Positions 1-10,079 of a DNA stretch of 64,000 nucleotides are shown here, piece by piece. The notes under the pieces were generated by a model. The model made no database searches and was not told the DNA's origin. It worked only from the letters and a program-made list of their open reading frames with translations. Position 1 is the first letter of the stretch. Each line of letters opens with the position of its first letter. Made by a program: the position numbers and the translations under genes. Origin of the DNA: Corynebacterium sp. 122RC1 (GTDB taxonomy: Bacteria; Actinomycetota; Actinomycetes; Mycobacteriales; Mycobacteriaceae); assembly GCF_024580955.1 (NCBI RefSeq), contig NZ_JANIKD010000007.1, positions 32,384-96,383 of the forward strand. Direction: 5' to 3'.

Positions 1-2
1 AC

Positions 3-2219
3 ATCTCCGCCGCGATGGTGCTCATCCTCGCCGGCGCACTCTCCAAATCCGCCATCGCCCCCGCACACTTCTGGCTGCCTGGTGCGATGGCTGCCCCCAC
101 CCCAGTTTCCGCCTACCTGCACTCCGCGGCGATGGTGAAGGCCGGAATCTACCTGGTGGCCCGCCTCTCCCCCGACTTCAACTTTGCCCCCGCATGGCAC
201 CTAGTCATCTTGCCGCTAGGTGTGGTGACGATGCTGATGGCGGGGTGGATGTCACTGCGCCAAAACGACCTCAAGCTGGTCCTCGCATACGGCACCGTAA
301 GCCAATTGGGCTTCATCATGACGCTCGTGGGAATCGGCTCACGTGACGCCATGCTGGCCGGTCTTGCGCTCACATTCGCCCACTCACTATTCAAGGCGTG
401 CCTGTTCATGGTCGTGGGCCTCATCGACCACGCCTCCGGCACCCGCGACCTGCGCAAACTTTCTGGCCTGGGGCGCAAGGAGCCGCTGCTGTTCGTGCTC
501 GCCCTGATCGCTGGTGCCTCCATGGCCGGCATCCCGCCGCTGTTCGGCTTTGTGGCAAAGGAAACAGCTCTAGACGCTGTACTGCACGAAGAACTTTTGG
601 TGGGCCTGCCGGGGCAAATGCTGCTGGTGGGACTTGTGCTGGGCTCCGTGCTCACCATGGCCTACACCCTGCGTTTCCTCTACGCCTTCGGCGGCAAAGA
701 GCCCAGTGAAGCCGTTGACGGGATGCACAAAATCACCGCCCTGCAATACTTCCCACCTGCAGTTCTTGCCTTGCTCACCGTGGTTTTTGGCATTGCGCCT
801 GCTGGCCTGGACTTCCTCATCACCACCCATGTGGAAGGTGCCCACCTGGAACTATGGCACGGCTTCACCATTCCGTTGCTCCTCTCCGCAGTGATCATCG
901 TCGCAGGTAGCATCATGCATTGGCAGCGCACCCAAATTGCCAAGCTCCACAACGGCACCCCGGCGCTCGGCGACGCAGACGTGGCCTACGACTCCGTCCT
1001 CGACTTCCTCCGCGCCCTCTCCCTCCGTCTCACCGCCTCCACCCAACGCGGCTCCCTGGTGATCAACCTCGGCATCATCTTTGCGGTGCTCACCGTTCTC
1101 CCGCTGGTCACGCTCCTGCTCGGGGAGCGTAACGACGTCCGCATGCAACTCTGGGACAATCCCACCCAAGCAGTTGTGGCGTTCGTTGCAATCGCCGTTG
1201 CGATTGCCGCCACGGTGCAAGCTAACCGCCTGTCCGCCCTCATCCTCGTGGGCATCACCGGCTACGCCATGGCAATGATCTTTGCCCTTCAAGGCGCACC
1301 GGACCTGGCGCTCACCCAACTCCTCGTGGACACCGCCACCGTTGTGGTCTTCATGCTGGTCATGCGCCGTTTCCCCGCCGAAACCCAATGGAAGCAAGAC
1401 CCCAAATCCAACCGCTTCCGCGCCTGGCTCTCCATCGCCGTTGGCCTCTCCGTGATGATCCTCACCGTGTTCGCCATCAACGCCCGCACCACGGAACCCA
1501 TCGCAGTGAAGATCCCCGACCTCGCCTACGAAATCGGCCACGGCGCCAACGCCGTCAACGTCCTGCTGGTAGACATCCGCGCCTGGGACACCTTCGGTGA
1601 GATCACCGTCCTCATCATCGCCGCCATCGGAATCGCCTCCTTGGTCTTCCGCACCCGCGACTTCCACCGCGCCTCCCGACGCCCCACCGTCACCTCCGGG
1701 CGCCGCTGGCTGGCCGCACGCAACGACTCCGAAAAGATGCGCAACCGCTCCATCATGGTGGACGTTGTCACCCGCATGCTGTTCCCCACCATGATCGTGC
1801 TCTCCATCTACTTCTTCTTCGCAGGCCACAACGCCCCTGGTGGCGGCTTCGCCGGAGGTCTCGTCGCAGCACTGGCCCTCACCCTGCGCTACCTCGCTGG
1901 GGGTCCCGACGAACTGGAGGAGGCACTGCCCGTGGACCCGTCGAAACTGCTCGGCCTTGGCCTACTCGCTTCGGCAGCCGCCGCCGTATGGCCGATGCTG
2001 CTGGGCTACCCGCCGCTGACCTCCTTCGTGTGGGAGATCGGCGACGTCCACATTGCCAGCGCCCTGCTCTTTGACCTCGGCGTGTACCTCATCGTGGTGG
2101 GCCTTGTGCTGTCCATCCTCCACTCCCTCGGCGGCCAGTTGGACAAGGACGAGGAGATGCGTAAGCAACGCGCCCGCGACCGTGCCCGCAAGATGCGTCA
2201 GAAGGTGAAGCAATGGTAG
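3..2219 (+). CDS. mrpA: Mrp Na+/H+ antiporter subunit A, fused to a subunit B domain (5' partial)
   Basis: Largest membrane subunit of the multisubunit Mrp cation/proton antiporter, related to NuoL. The reading frame is open to the left edge, so the N-terminus lies outside the window. The visible part starts inside the proton-conducting domain (SAIAPAHFWLPGAM, HSAAMVKAGIYL, with K and H residues in membrane helices). A middle MBH-type domain follows around residues 385-450 (QGAPDLALTQLLVDT). The C-terminal 150 residues are an MnhB domain (FFFAGHNAPGGGFAGG). A and B are therefore one polypeptide, and no separate mrpB follows. The gene overlaps mrpC by 7 bp and heads a six-gene operon for Na+ export and pH homeostasis. 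Confidence 0.93.
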   Translation: MSAAMVLILAGALSKSAIAPAHFWLPGAMAAPTPVSAYLHSAAMVKAGIYLVARLSPDFNFAPAWHLVILPLGVVTMLMAGWMSLRQNDLKLVLAYGTVSQLGFIMTLVGIGSRDAMLAGLALTFAHSLFKACLFMVVGLIDHASGTRDLRKLSGLGRKEPLLFVLALIAGASMAGIPPLFGFVAKETALDAVLHEELLVGLPGQMLLVGLVLGSVLTMAYTLRFLYAFGGKEPSEAVDGMHKITALQYFPPAVLALLTVVFGIAPAGLDFLITTHVEGAHLELWHGFTIPLLLSAVIIVAGSIMHWQRTQIAKLHNGTPALGDADVAYDSVLDFLRALSLRLTASTQRGSLVINLGIIFAVLTVLPLVTLLLGERNDVRMQLWDNPTQAVVAFVAIAVAIAATVQANRLSALILVGITGYAMAMIFALQGAPDLALTQLLVDTATVVVFMLVMRRFPAETQWKQDPKSNRFRAWLSIAVGLSVMILTVFAINARTTEPIAVKIPDLAYEIGHGANAVNVLLVDIRAWDTFGEITVLIIAAIGIASLVFRTRDFHRASRRPTVTSGRRWLAARNDSEKMRNRSIMVDVVTRMLFPTMIVLSIYFFFAGHNAPGGGFAGGLVAALALTLRYLAGGPDELEEALPVDPSKLLGLGLLASAAAAVWPMLLGYPPLTSFVWEIGDVHIASALLFDLGVYLIVVGLVLSILHSLGGQLDKDEEMRKQRARDRARKMRQKVKQW

Positions 2220-2695
2220 TGAACTTCTCCCTCCTTCTCATGGCCGGCGTACTCATTTCCGCCGGCGTGTACCTTGTCCTTGACCGCGCAATGACCAAAA
2301 TGATGATGGGCTTGCTCCTGCTCGGAAACGGCGTGAACCTCATCCTCCTCATGGCCGGTGGTTCCCCAGGCAGCCCACCAATCAAGTACCGCGACTCCGA
2401 AATCTACGGCGAACAAGTTGCGGACCCCCTTGCTCAAGGCATGATCCTCACCGCAATCGTTATCTCCATGGCCTTGACTGGCTTCATCCTGGCTCTCGCC
2501 TACCGCGCATACCGATACCGCACCGAGGACATCATCGAAGACGACACCGAGGATGCAGCAGTCGCAGCGCGCCCACCTGTCGCCTCCGCAGCCCCAGACC
2601 ACGACGCCTCCGACGACCCCACCACCGGCCGGCTCACAGACCGCGGCGACTCCTTCGGCCCAAAGTCATTCGAAGCCCCAGTGAGCGAGGATTGA
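2213..2695 (+). CDS. mrpC: Mrp antiporter subunit C (NuoK-like)
   Basis: Small NuoK-like subunit of the Mrp antiporter, 160 aa. Three membrane helices occupy roughly the first 110 residues, including the conserved stretch GLLLLGNGVNLILL and a later DPLAQGMILTAIVI segment typical of MnhC. The last 45 residues are hydrophilic and acidic (EDDTEDAA) and look like a lineage-specific cytoplasmic tail. The gene overlaps the end of mrpA, and its stop shares a base with the mrpD start (TGATG), which suggests translational coupling. Confidence 0.93.
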   Translation: MVVNFSLLLMAGVLISAGVYLVLDRAMTKMMMGLLLLGNGVNLILLMAGGSPGSPPIKYRDSEIYGEQVADPLAQGMILTAIVISMALTGFILALAYRAYRYRTEDIIEDDTEDAAVAARPPVASAAPDHDASDDPTTGRLTDRGDSFGPKSFEAPVSED

Positions 2696-4338
2696 TGTTT
2701 ACCCTCCTACTTCCCCTTCCGATCATTGCGCCTGCGATCGCCGCGGCGTTGTCGCTGGCGTTCGCTCGCTACCCAAGAACTCAGCGTTGGGTGGCACTTG
2801 GCACGCTGTTTTTCATGATCGTCCTTTCTGCCTACATGGTGTACTACGTGGACCAGGAAGGCATCCAAACCATCCAGATCGGCGGCTGGGACGGCCCGAT
2901 TGGCATCACACTGGTGGCGGACCGGCTCTCCACACTGATGCTTCTGGTTTCCGCGATGGTGCTGTTCTGCGTGTTCTGGTACGCCATCGGCCAAGGTGTG
3001 CGCGACGGCTCCAAAGACGAACCCGTGGCCGTCTTCCTGCCTTCCTACCTGCTGCTTTCCATGGGCGTAAACCTTTCCTTCCTGGCCGGGGACCTCTTCA
3101 ACTTGTATGTGGGCTTCGAGGTTTTCCTCGTTGCGTCCTATGTTCTCCTCACACTTTCCGCCTCCGCTGCCCGTGTGCGCGCCGGTGTTGGTTATGTGAT
3201 GGTGTCCATGGCCTCCTCAGTTGTGTTCCTGATCGGCATCGCACTGGTGTACGCCGCCGTGGGCACGCTGAACTTGGCGCAGATCTCCGAACGCATGGGG
3301 CAATCCGGCATCCACACCGCAATCTTCGCTGTCCTCCTCATCGCATTCGGCATCAAAGCCGCCGTCTTCCCTCTGGACAGTTGGCTCCCAGACTCCTACC
3401 CCACCGCCCCCTCCCTGGTCACCGCCGTGTTCGCCGGTTTGCTCACCAAAGTTGGTGTGTACTCCATCATCCGCATGCGCTCCGTTGTGTTCACCGACGG
3501 CGCCCTGGACACCCTCCTCATGTGGGTGGCCCTCAGCACGATGCTGGTAGGCATCCTTGGCGCAATGGCCCAAAACGACATCAAACGTCTCCTTTCCTTT
3601 ACTCTCGTGAGCCATATCGGCTACATGATCCTCGGCGTCTCCCTTGGCACCGAGCAGGGGCTTTCCGGCGCGATCTTCTACGCCGTTCACCACATCCTGG
3701 TGCAAACTGCCCTCTTCCTGGTGGTTGGCCTCATTGAACGCCAAGCCGGTAGCTCCTCGCTGCGCCGCCTCGGCTCCCTGGCACGCAGCTTCCCCATCCT
3801 CGGCCTGCTCTACATCATTCCCGCACTCAACCTGGGCGGAATCCCGCCTTTCTCCGGCTTCCTGGGCAAGGTCATCCTTGTAGAAGCCGCCGCCGCCAAG
3901 GGTGGGGCAATGCCGTGGATCATGGTCGCCGGCGCGATCATCACCTCCCTCCTGACGCTGTACACAATGGTCATGGTCTGGGCCAAAGCCTTCTGGCGCG
4001 ACCGAAAAGACGCCCCCGAGTCCACCGCCATGGCACGCCCCAGTGTGCTCTATGAAGTCACCGATGAGGTCAAGCTTGAAGAGCGTGACGACGTCGGCAA
4101 GGCTCCAACAGGCATGGTCGCGGCCACTGCGGCCCTGGTGATCGCCTCCCTTGGTGTGTCGGTGGTTGCCGGGCCAGTTTCCGGCATCACCAGCCGAGCC
4201 GCGGCCACAGCCCAAGACATCTCGATCTACCGAACCGCTGTTCTTGGCAACCAAGAACCCGGCCGTACCCTAGAACAAGAACGCCTTGACGACGGCTCGG
4301 ACACCATCGACCAGCGCCAGACGGAGGGAATCCAATGA
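2695..4338 (+). CDS. mrpD: Mrp antiporter subunit D (NuoN/NuoM-like)
   Basis: Proton-translocating membrane subunit of the Mrp complex, about 547 aa with some 14 helices. The proton_antipo_M domain carries GIKAAVFPLDSWLPDSYPTAP, where the lysine and the W-L-P-D motif are family hallmarks, followed by LLTKVGVYSIIR. I chose the ATG overlapping the mrpC stop (TGATG); a TTG one codon upstream is possible. The C-terminal 90 residues beyond the helices are charged. The end overlaps mrpE as ATGA. Confidence 0.93.
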   Translation: MFTLLLPLPIIAPAIAAALSLAFARYPRTQRWVALGTLFFMIVLSAYMVYYVDQEGIQTIQIGGWDGPIGITLVADRLSTLMLLVSAMVLFCVFWYAIGQGVRDGSKDEPVAVFLPSYLLLSMGVNLSFLAGDLFNLYVGFEVFLVASYVLLTLSASAARVRAGVGYVMVSMASSVVFLIGIALVYAAVGTLNLAQISERMGQSGIHTAIFAVLLIAFGIKAAVFPLDSWLPDSYPTAPSLVTAVFAGLLTKVGVYSIIRMRSVVFTDGALDTLLMWVALSTMLVGILGAMAQNDIKRLLSFTLVSHIGYMILGVSLGTEQGLSGAIFYAVHHILVQTALFLVVGLIERQAGSSSLRRLGSLARSFPILGLLYIIPALNLGGIPPFSGFLGKVILVEAAAAKGGAMPWIMVAGAIITSLLTLYTMVMVWAKAFWRDRKDAPESTAMARPSVLYEVTDEVKLEERDDVGKAPTGMVAATAALVIASLGVSVVAGPVSGITSRAAATAQDISIYRTAVLGNQEPGRTLEQERLDDGSDTIDQRQTEGIQ

Positions 4339-4799
4339 AAATCCTTTGGACCATCGTCTTATGGGTGATGCTCATGGGCGAGCTCACCATCGGCAACGTA
4401 GTAGCCGGCCTGCTGGTGGGCGTGTTTGTCCACTACGTTCTCCCCTTGCCAAAGCTTCCCATCGGGCAGCTCCGCATCCACGTGGGCTCCCTCATCATCT
4501 TGATTGCGGAATGGGCGTGGCAGCTCGTTGTGGCCTCCATTCAGGTTGGCTGGTTGGCGCTGTGGCGGACCCCGCATTCCGCCATCATTAAGGTTCCGAT
4601 GCGCGTGGAAAGCGAATTCGTATTTACCATCGCAACCTCGCTCTACAACCTTCAGCCCGGTGGAACCGTGACTGACATTGACCTTGCAAACCGCACGTGG
4701 ACTGTTCATTTGTTGGATGCCTCCTCTCACAGCAAGATTGATAAAGCTTTCGCGGAAATTGCCGAATTTGAACGCCGCCTGATCAGGACTTTTGAATAA
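4335..4799 (+). CDS. mrpE: Mrp antiporter subunit E
   Basis: MnhE-family subunit, 154 aa. Two or three N-terminal helices (residues 1-80) precede a cytoplasmic domain containing VFTIATSLYNLQPGGTVTDI, close to the family signature around a conserved T-x-x-P-G-T. It is required for assembly of Mrp complexes in other bacteria. It starts inside the mrpD stop (ATGA) and ends in TAATG with mrpF, so translation along the operon is probably coupled. Confidence 0.92.
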   Translation: MKILWTIVLWVMLMGELTIGNVVAGLLVGVFVHYVLPLPKLPIGQLRIHVGSLIILIAEWAWQLVVASIQVGWLALWRTPHSAIIKVPMRVESEFVFTIATSLYNLQPGGTVTDIDLANRTWTVHLLDASSHSKIDKAFAEIAEFERRLIRTFE

Positions 4800-5065
4800 T
4801 GTATGAGATTGCACTAACGATCATCGCCTGCATTTTCAGCGTGGCGTTTATCCTCACCACCTACCGCATCATCGTGGGCCCCAACTCAATGGACCGACTC
4901 CTTGGGCTCGACGCCACCACAGCAATGCTGCAATGTGCCTTTGCCACCTACATTTGTTGGTCGCTCGACACCACCGTGGCAAACGCCATGCTGGTGATCG
5001 CTCTGCTTGGTTTCATCTCCACCATTGCGATTTCCCGCTTCCGCAAGAAGGACGGTGCCCGATGA
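4799..5065 (+). CDS. mrpF: Mrp antiporter subunit F
   Basis: MnhF-family small subunit, 88 aa, with three predicted helices. The diagnostic segment is YRIIVGPNSMDRLLGLDATT, the G-P-x-x-x-D-R-x-x-x-x-D signature seen in MrpF proteins. The start shares a base with the mrpE stop, and the stop overlaps the mrpG start as ATGA. Confidence 0.92.
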   Translation: MYEIALTIIACIFSVAFILTTYRIIVGPNSMDRLLGLDATTAMLQCAFATYICWSLDTTVANAMLVIALLGFISTIAISRFRKKDGAR

Positions 5066-5412
5066 CCGACATCATCTCCCTCATCATGCTTTCCATCGGC
5101 GCAGTCCTCGTGCTTGCTGCAGCCATTGGACTGAACCGTTTCCCCGATACCCTTTCCCGTATCCACGTAATCACCAAGCCTCAAACCTTAGGGCTTGTGC
5201 TCACCGTAGGTGGCGCTGGCATTCGCGTGATCGGCAGCGAAAGTTTCTCCGTTGCCGAGCGTGGTGACCTCGGCATTCTTGTCCTCCTCATTCTCTTTGC
5301 TCTAGTGACAAGCCCTGTGACGGCCCAGCGACTGGGGCGCTTGGCGCGTCGTGAAGGCCTGTATGGGGAACTTTCCCGCAACGATGAACCTGCCGCCCGA
5401 AGGAGGAAATAG
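5062..5412 (+). CDS. mrpG: Mrp antiporter subunit G
   Basis: MnhG/PhaG-family subunit, 116 aa, completing the Mrp operon. Three helices are visible, with the family motif GLNRFPDTLSRIHVITKPQTLG after helix 1. I chose the ATG at the mrpF stop (ATGA overlap) over an upstream in-frame ATG, because the region upstream in this frame is only mrpF read out of frame. The C-terminus is basic and hydrophilic. Confidence 0.92.
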   Translation: MTDIISLIMLSIGAVLVLAAAIGLNRFPDTLSRIHVITKPQTLGLVLTVGGAGIRVIGSESFSVAERGDLGILVLLILFALVTSPVTAQRLGRLARREGLYGELSRNDEPAARRRK

Positions 5413-6593
5413 TGCTACTCATTTCTAGTCTCTTTGCGTTTTGGGTGCTGCTGCGCGAATCAACCCTCCCGATCAAAGACAGCATCACGCAATGGCTCCC
5501 GCCGGACCTTGCTGTGTACGTCCTGGCTGGACGGCAGCTCGCAGACGGCGGCAACCTCTACGACGGTGACTTTGTCCCAGGCCTTCCCTTTACCTATCCA
5601 CCCTTTGCCGGCACCCTTTTTGCGCAGCTCGCGCCGATGTCAGACGGGATCGTCACGGTGTTCTGGCAAGGCCTTAACTTCATGAGTTTGGTCGCCGTGA
5701 TTCTGCTGTGCTTCCAGCACCTCGGCAAACGCATCACGCCCACCGTCGCTGCGCTTGGCGTCACTCTTGCTGTTGGCGCGCTCGCGCTTGACCCCGTGCA
5801 TGGCAGCTTCCACTACGGCCAGATCAACCTCATCCTCATGGCCTTAGTTGCCCTGGATTTCCTCCCCAAGAATCGCTTTGCCGGAATTGGCGTGGGCCTG
5901 GCAGCCGGGCTGAAACTCACCCCCGCGTTTTTTGGCATTGTATTCCTGATTAAGCGCCGTTGGACTGCCGCAGCGGTGAGCTTTGGTACGTTCCTGGCTA
6001 CTGTAGCGATCGGCTATCTGACTGTCCCCGATGCACATAGATTTTGGACCTACGCCATTTTTAACTCCTCTCGTGTTGGCGAACATTCAAATCCTGGTGC
6101 CCAATCGATTCGGAGCCTACTCGAACGTACCTTCGACGTCAATAGCACGGCAATTTGGCTGGTCTGTGTACTTATCACACTTGCAGTTGCCGTATGGGCA
6201 ATCCATCTCAGCGGCAACATGGTGCTCGCGATGGGGTTCGCCGGAATTACCGCCTGCCTCATCTCACCATTCTCCTGGTTCCACCACTGGGTGTGGGTGA
6301 TTCCGATTGGCGTGTGGCTCATAGTTCGCCTGGACAACCTCCGCGCAAATCTTCCTTGGCCACTAAAACACCTTTCCAGTGTTGGCATTTTTGCAGCTCT
6401 CATCCTTTTCCTTTCCCCCTACTCCTCCGCCGTCGCGTGGCGAAGCATGGTGTATTGGAACTACGCCGACGATCCTAGCAACCTCCTCAACCTTCGATTC
6501 ATCGGCGCTGGTTTCCTATGGATGCTCGGGTATGCCGTAGGAAAAGTTTGTGTGACGCAAGTGAAAAAACGTAAGTCTCATCAGCCACTCTAG
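5412..6593 (+). CDS. GT87 family membrane glycosyltransferase (polyprenyl-phosphate-mannose type)
   Basis: Multi-span membrane protein of 393 aa, of the GT87/DUF2029 type. In mycolata, members transfer mannose from decaprenyl-phosphate-mannose to lipomannan, lipoarabinomannan or related glycans on the outer face. Supporting motifs are FTYPPFAGTLFAQLAP near residue 60 and SFHYGQINLILM near residue 135, both typical of the family, plus about ten helices. The GTG start overlaps the mrpG stop and has a strong AGGAGG just upstream. The acceptor cannot be told from sequence. Its place at the end of the mrp operon looks like co-transcription without an evident functional link. Confidence 0.75.
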   Translation: MLLISSLFAFWVLLRESTLPIKDSITQWLPPDLAVYVLAGRQLADGGNLYDGDFVPGLPFTYPPFAGTLFAQLAPMSDGIVTVFWQGLNFMSLVAVILLCFQHLGKRITPTVAALGVTLAVGALALDPVHGSFHYGQINLILMALVALDFLPKNRFAGIGVGLAAGLKLTPAFFGIVFLIKRRWTAAAVSFGTFLATVAIGYLTVPDAHRFWTYAIFNSSRVGEHSNPGAQSIRSLLERTFDVNSTAIWLVCVLITLAVAVWAIHLSGNMVLAMGFAGITACLISPFSWFHHWVWVIPIGVWLIVRLDNLRANLPWPLKHLSSVGIFAALILFLSPYSSAVAWRSMVYWNYADDPSNLLNLRFIGAGFLWMLGYAVGKVCVTQVKKRKSHQPL

Positions 6594-6690
6594 TTACACA
6601 AACTTTTCCCACCTGCGATTTTCTGGAACCCCTTGCCAAATAGCGTTGGCCAACTTACACTTAGGTCAAATGTTCGAATAAGGGGGAATA

Positions 6691-7794
6691 ATGACGCTTG
6701 AACCTTTCTACGCGGTCAGCGCTTCTGATGACCAAATAGCAATCGCACAACGAACCGTAAACAAGGTCACCTACGAGCTCTACGCAGCACATTTGGAGGG
6801 GGCAGATGATGTAGATCTCCCTGCGTTAGCAGTCACAATTGCAACGCGCACGGGGCAATCTCCATACAACGTGCGCAATGCACTGTTTGCCATCTACGAG
6901 CTCCGCAACCTGCCAAAACTGCGCGCTTTTGTGGAGGCCACTTGGATCATGGATATTGACCGGATCCGCGGGATTATCGATTGCATGCGGGGCTTATCCA
7001 AGGAGTTTTGGGCAGAGTTCGACGAACGCATTCTCAAAGCGCTAATTCCGCGCTCACCAATGCAAGATTTACCAACAGCCAGAACGCTTAAAACCCGAGC
7101 TCAGGCCATACGCAAGCGACTGATGCCAATGAAGGAGGAGAAGGAGGAATCCCTCAACATCAAAATTGAAGATTCGCGCCCGCTCAGCACCTGCAACATG
7201 CGGCTCAAACACGACACAATGCTGCTCTTCCAGCGCACAATCGAATTGATCCAGAAGCGCAAGCATTGCGATGCCCCTACCGCGTTCCGCCACCTCCTGG
7301 ACGCAAAGGTGAAAATGAACGTCAACCTGCACCTTTACAAGGGCGATGGCACGGTATCCACGGAAGATTCACACTTCTGGGAAGAGGAAATCGCATCCTT
7401 GCTGAAGGACGCCACGGTACAGGGTCCATGCAAAACAGCCCGCAGCACCTACCACTTCTCGCCTCAACAAAAGGCAGAAATCCGGGGCCGCGATGGCACC
7501 TGCCGCTTCCCCGGCTGCGGCCGCTCCGCGCGCAACGCAGACATTGACCACGTGGTCCCCTTCAACCAAGGCGGTGCGACCAGCATCCATAACGCCCAAT
7601 CGCTGTGCCGCGAGCATCACATCATGAAAACCCGCCGCATCGTTTCCGCGAGCATTGATCCAGACTCCTTCGCGGTGAAGTGGGTCATGCCCGACGGCTC
7701 CACGATCCACACTCACCCCGAAGGTCCTCTAGCCCCAATCCTGCGGAAGAAGACCTACACCCTACGAAACATGGAGGCGCAATTCTTTAAATAA
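6691..7794 (+). CDS. DUF222/HNH endonuclease domain protein
   Basis: 367-aa protein with an N-terminal DUF222-like helical region (about residues 1-240) and a C-terminal HNH nuclease fold. The latter reads [21 protein letters not shown], then [10 protein letters not shown], giving the zinc-knuckle cysteines and the D-H / N / H-H catalytic set. Such 13E12-like proteins occur in many paralogous copies in Actinobacteria; their role is uncertain and may be mobile-element related. GGGGG lies 5-9 bases before the ATG. It is monocistronic and meets the next gene tail to tail. Confidence 0.82.
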   Translation: MTLEPFYAVSASDDQIAIAQRTVNKVTYELYAAHLEGADDVDLPALAVTIATRTGQSPYNVRNALFAIYELRNLPKLRAFVEATWIMDIDRIRGIIDCMRGLSKEFWAEFDERILKALIPRSPMQDLPTARTLKTRAQAIRKRLMPMKEEKEESLNIKIEDSRPLSTCNMRLKHDTMLLFQRTIELIQKRKHCDAPTAFRHLLDAKVKMNVNLHLYKGDGTVSTEDSHFWEEEIASLLKDATVQGPCKTARSTYHFSPQQKAEIRGRDGTCRFPGCGRSARNADIDHVVPFNQGGATSIHNAQSLCREHHIMKTRRIVSASIDPDSFAVKWVMPDGSTIHTHPEGPLAPILRKKTYTLRNMEAQFFK

Positions 7795-8884
7795 TCTCCA
7801 TATCCACGGCCTGGACCCAATCCCCAGAGCTTGCAAAACTTGCACGTTGACGCTGGTAAGAAGCCCCTTCATCAATGATACGGAGGACTCCATGCAACTC
7901 TTGCACACAACCAAGTTCCCGCGCGATCGGCTCCAACCGGGCAACCCAATCGCGCAGGTCATCAGTGACCAGGCGCTCGTCGGTTTCGCGGCTGGTAATC
8001 ACAATCGCATCCAAACCATAGCGAGCACCGCGCCACTTGTTCTCCCGCAGGTGCCAATCCTGCAGAGTGGGCAACGGCTTCCCGGCGGAATACAGCCGGT
8101 CAAAGTACACAACAAGGCAATGAGTCAAAGCTACCGACGCGGCCAGCGCCCCAAGATCAGAGGTGGAGTCCGCGATTCGGACTTCAATCGTGCCCCACTT
8201 TCCGGCTGGGCGGATATCGAAGTGCATCTGGCCCACATGGTTGATCACGCCACTGCGGTCCTGGTCCACCATGTACGCTTCAAATTCCTCCCACGTTTGG
8301 AATTGGTACGGCAGTCCTGCAGTAGGAAGTTGTTGGTAAAGCATGGTGCGGTTGCTGGCATACCCGGTGTCCATACCCTCCCAGGCAGGCGAAGACGCCG
8401 TCAGCGCCAGGATGTGCGGGTACATGGTGTTCACGGCATTGATGATGGGCCAAACCCGCTGCTTGTCGGAGATACCCACATGGACATGGATACCCCAGAT
8501 CAGCATTTGGTTTCCCCAGTACTGGGTGCGCGCGATGATCTCGTTGTAATGCCCCTTCTCGCTCAGGGGCTGTTCTCTGAAGTCAGCGAATGGGTGCGAG
8601 CCCGAGGCCCAAACCGCAATCTCCAGCTCACTGGCAGCTTCTTTGACGGCCTTGACTGCGGTAGAAAGTTCCGCAACGGCCTCGCCTGCAGTGTTGTGCA
8701 CACCGGTGACCAGCTCTACGGTGTTCGCCAAGAACTCACGCTCGAGGTGAACTTCCGGGTAGTGCTGCTCCACATACGCCACTACATCGGCCGCGCGGGG
8801 CACCAAGTCTCGTGTCACCGGATCAATGAGCGCGACCTCCCACTCCACTCCGAGGGTAGGCGCCGGGGAAGGGTGAAAAATCAT
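7787..8884 (-). CDS. YbdK-type carboxylate-amine ligase (GCS2 family)
   Basis: 365-aa member of the GCS2/YbdK family, ATP-dependent glutamate-cysteine-ligase-like enzymes that join a carboxylate to an amine. It shows the N-terminal [12 protein letters not shown] (conserved G-x-E-x-E), then [10 protein letters not shown], a family motif for metal and substrate binding, and the C-terminal [16 protein letters not shown]. Corynebacteria make mycothiol rather than glutathione, so the true substrate is open. Translation starts 4 bp before the end of the LytR_C gene, forming an operon with it. The 3' end overlaps the DUF222 gene by 8 bp. Confidence 0.85.
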   Translation of the reverse strand: MIFHPSPAPTLGVEWEVALIDPVTRDLVPRAADVVAYVEQHYPEVHLEREFLANTVELVTGVHNTAGEAVAELSTAVKAVKEAASELEIAVWASGSHPFADFREQPLSEKGHYNEIIARTQYWGNQMLIWGIHVHVGISDKQRVWPIINAVNTMYPHILALTASSPAWEGMDTGYASNRTMLYQQLPTAGLPYQFQTWEEFEAYMVDQDRSGVINHVGQMHFDIRPAGKWGTIEVRIADSTSDLGALAASVALTHCLVVYFDRLYSAGKPLPTLQDWHLRENKWRGARYGLDAIVITSRETDERLVTDDLRDWVARLEPIARELGCVQELHGVLRIIDEGASYQRQRASFASSGDWVQAVDMEII

Positions 8885-9315
8885 GGCAAGTCCTGAACAA
8901 GGACAAGCACCAGTGGGTCGCCTTCACGTGGAACGGTTACCGAGCCAGTTTGTTCAGCAAGGCGCTGGGCTGCTTCCTCATTGCCGGGTGCGAAGAAAAC
9001 GGTGTTTTGGGCAAGGATCTCATCCGAGTAATTGCCGGTCTCCGTAACTTCCCAACCCATTCCGGAAACGCGCTCACCGGCAGAAGCCGCAAGGCCCTGG
9101 ATCGTGGAGTTGTTCAAAACCTTCACCCCTGGCGGTGGCGGTGGTGTTTCGGCAGGAGGAGCTACCGCTGTAGTTGTTGTGGTGGTGGTAGTTTCTTGCG
9201 CCACAACTTCCTCTTGGGGAGTCCGCATTTGGAACAAGCCCCAGAGCGCCAGAAGGACTGCAACGGCGATGAGGATCATGGCCATGCCGCGCAAGGGAAG
9301 GGTTTTTTCAGTCAC
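8881..9315 (-). CDS. Membrane-anchored LytR C-terminal domain protein
   Basis: 144-aa envelope protein with one N-terminal membrane helix (residues 10-28), a Thr-rich then Pro-rich linker ([20 protein letters not shown]) and a LytR_C domain ([21 protein letters not shown]). Stand-alone LytR_C proteins accompany LytR-CpsA-Psr cell-wall ligases, but this one has no LCP catalytic domain. The start is GTG and overlaps the preceding DUF3263 gene by 8 bp. Confidence 0.82.
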   Translation of the reverse strand: MTEKTLPLRGMAMILIAVAVLLALWGLFQMRTPQEEVVAQETTTTTTTTAVAPPAETPPPPPGVKVLNNSTIQGLAASAGERVSGMGWEVTETGNYSDEILAQNTVFFAPGNEEAAQRLAEQTGSVTVPREGDPLVLVLVQDLP

Positions 9316-9523
9316 GTTTGTTCATTCTAGCGTCTCGAAGCCGGCGCAAGCGTGCCGTGAGCAAGGGATAGGCAGCCATGACGTGGGGAACGTCGATGGC
9401 GATGTTGAGCGCTTGGTAGTAGCGGACGGGTGAAACGCCAAAGCGCTCGCGGATAGCCTCTTCCTTGTTCCGGTGCGTTTGTTCCTCGAAGGCCAGGAGG
9501 TCCAGCAGTTTATCGCTATCCAT
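9308..9523 (-). CDS. DUF3263 small protein
   Basis: About 71-aa soluble protein matching the actinobacterial DUF3263 family (LLDLLAFEEQTHRNKEEAIRERF, VSPVRYYQ), which looks like a small helix-turn-helix. I chose the ATG 17 bases before the divergent def start. A GTG or ATG further upstream would overlap def. It is the first gene of the DUF3263-LytR_C-YbdK operon. The function is unknown. Confidence 0.75.
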   Translation of the reverse strand: MDSDKLLDLLAFEEQTHRNKEEAIRERFGVSPVRYYQALNIAIDVPHVMAAYPLLTARLRRLRDARMNKRD

Positions 9524-9539
9524 GCCTACACTGTAAGCC

Positions 9540-10079
9540 ATGACTATTCGCCCAATCGTCATCTATGGTGACCCAGTGCTGCATACCCCCACGGAGCCCG
9601 TGACGGAGGATATTTCTGAACTGATTGCAGACATGTATGAAACCATGGACGCCGCCAACGGCGTGGGCTTGGCCGCCAACCAGGTTGGGGTGAACAAGCG
9701 GGTGTTTGTGTATAACTGCCCGGATGATGACGGCGTGATGCATCGCGGCTGCGTGGTGAATCCAACGCTGGAAGTGTCTGAGGAGCAGGAAGAGGAAGAG
9801 GAAGGCTGTCTGTCGGTGCCCGGCGAGGCATGGCCAACGTGGCGCGCCCACAGGGTGACGTTACGCGGTTACGACGAGCACGGCGCCCCCATTGAGCTGG
9901 AGGCGACTGGCTTCCTTGCGCGCTGCTTCCAGCATGAGGTGGGGCACCTAGACGGGTATGTGTACACGGATGTGCTGGTGGGCAAGTTCAAGCGGCAGGC
10001 CAAGCGGGTGCTGAGGAACCACACTTGGGGCAAGACGTGGATGCCTGGGGTTGACCCGGATCCGTTTGGGTGGGACTGA
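9540..10079 (+). CDS. def: Peptide deformylase
   Basis: Removes the formyl group from the N-terminal methionine of new proteins, using Fe2+ or another divalent metal. All three PDF motifs are present in 179 aa: [11 protein letters not shown] (motif 1), EEGCLSVPG (motif 2, with the metal cysteine) and QHEVGHLDG (motif 3, HExxH). It is divergent from the DUF3263 gene, and its stop overlaps the next start as TGATG. Confidence 0.95.
   Translation: MTIRPIVIYGDPVLHTPTEPVTEDISELIADMYETMDAANGVGLAANQVGVNKRVFVYNCPDDDGVMHRGCVVNPTLEVSEEQEEEEEGCLSVPGEAWPTWRAHRVTLRGYDEHGAPIELEATGFLARCFQHEVGHLDGYVYTDVLVGKFKRQAKRVLRNHTWGKTWMPGVDPDPFGWD

Noticed and set aside
852..1829. A 325-codon minus-strand open frame inside mrpA
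   Set aside because: Low-complexity acidic/Gly/His translation typical of the antisense of a membrane-protein gene.
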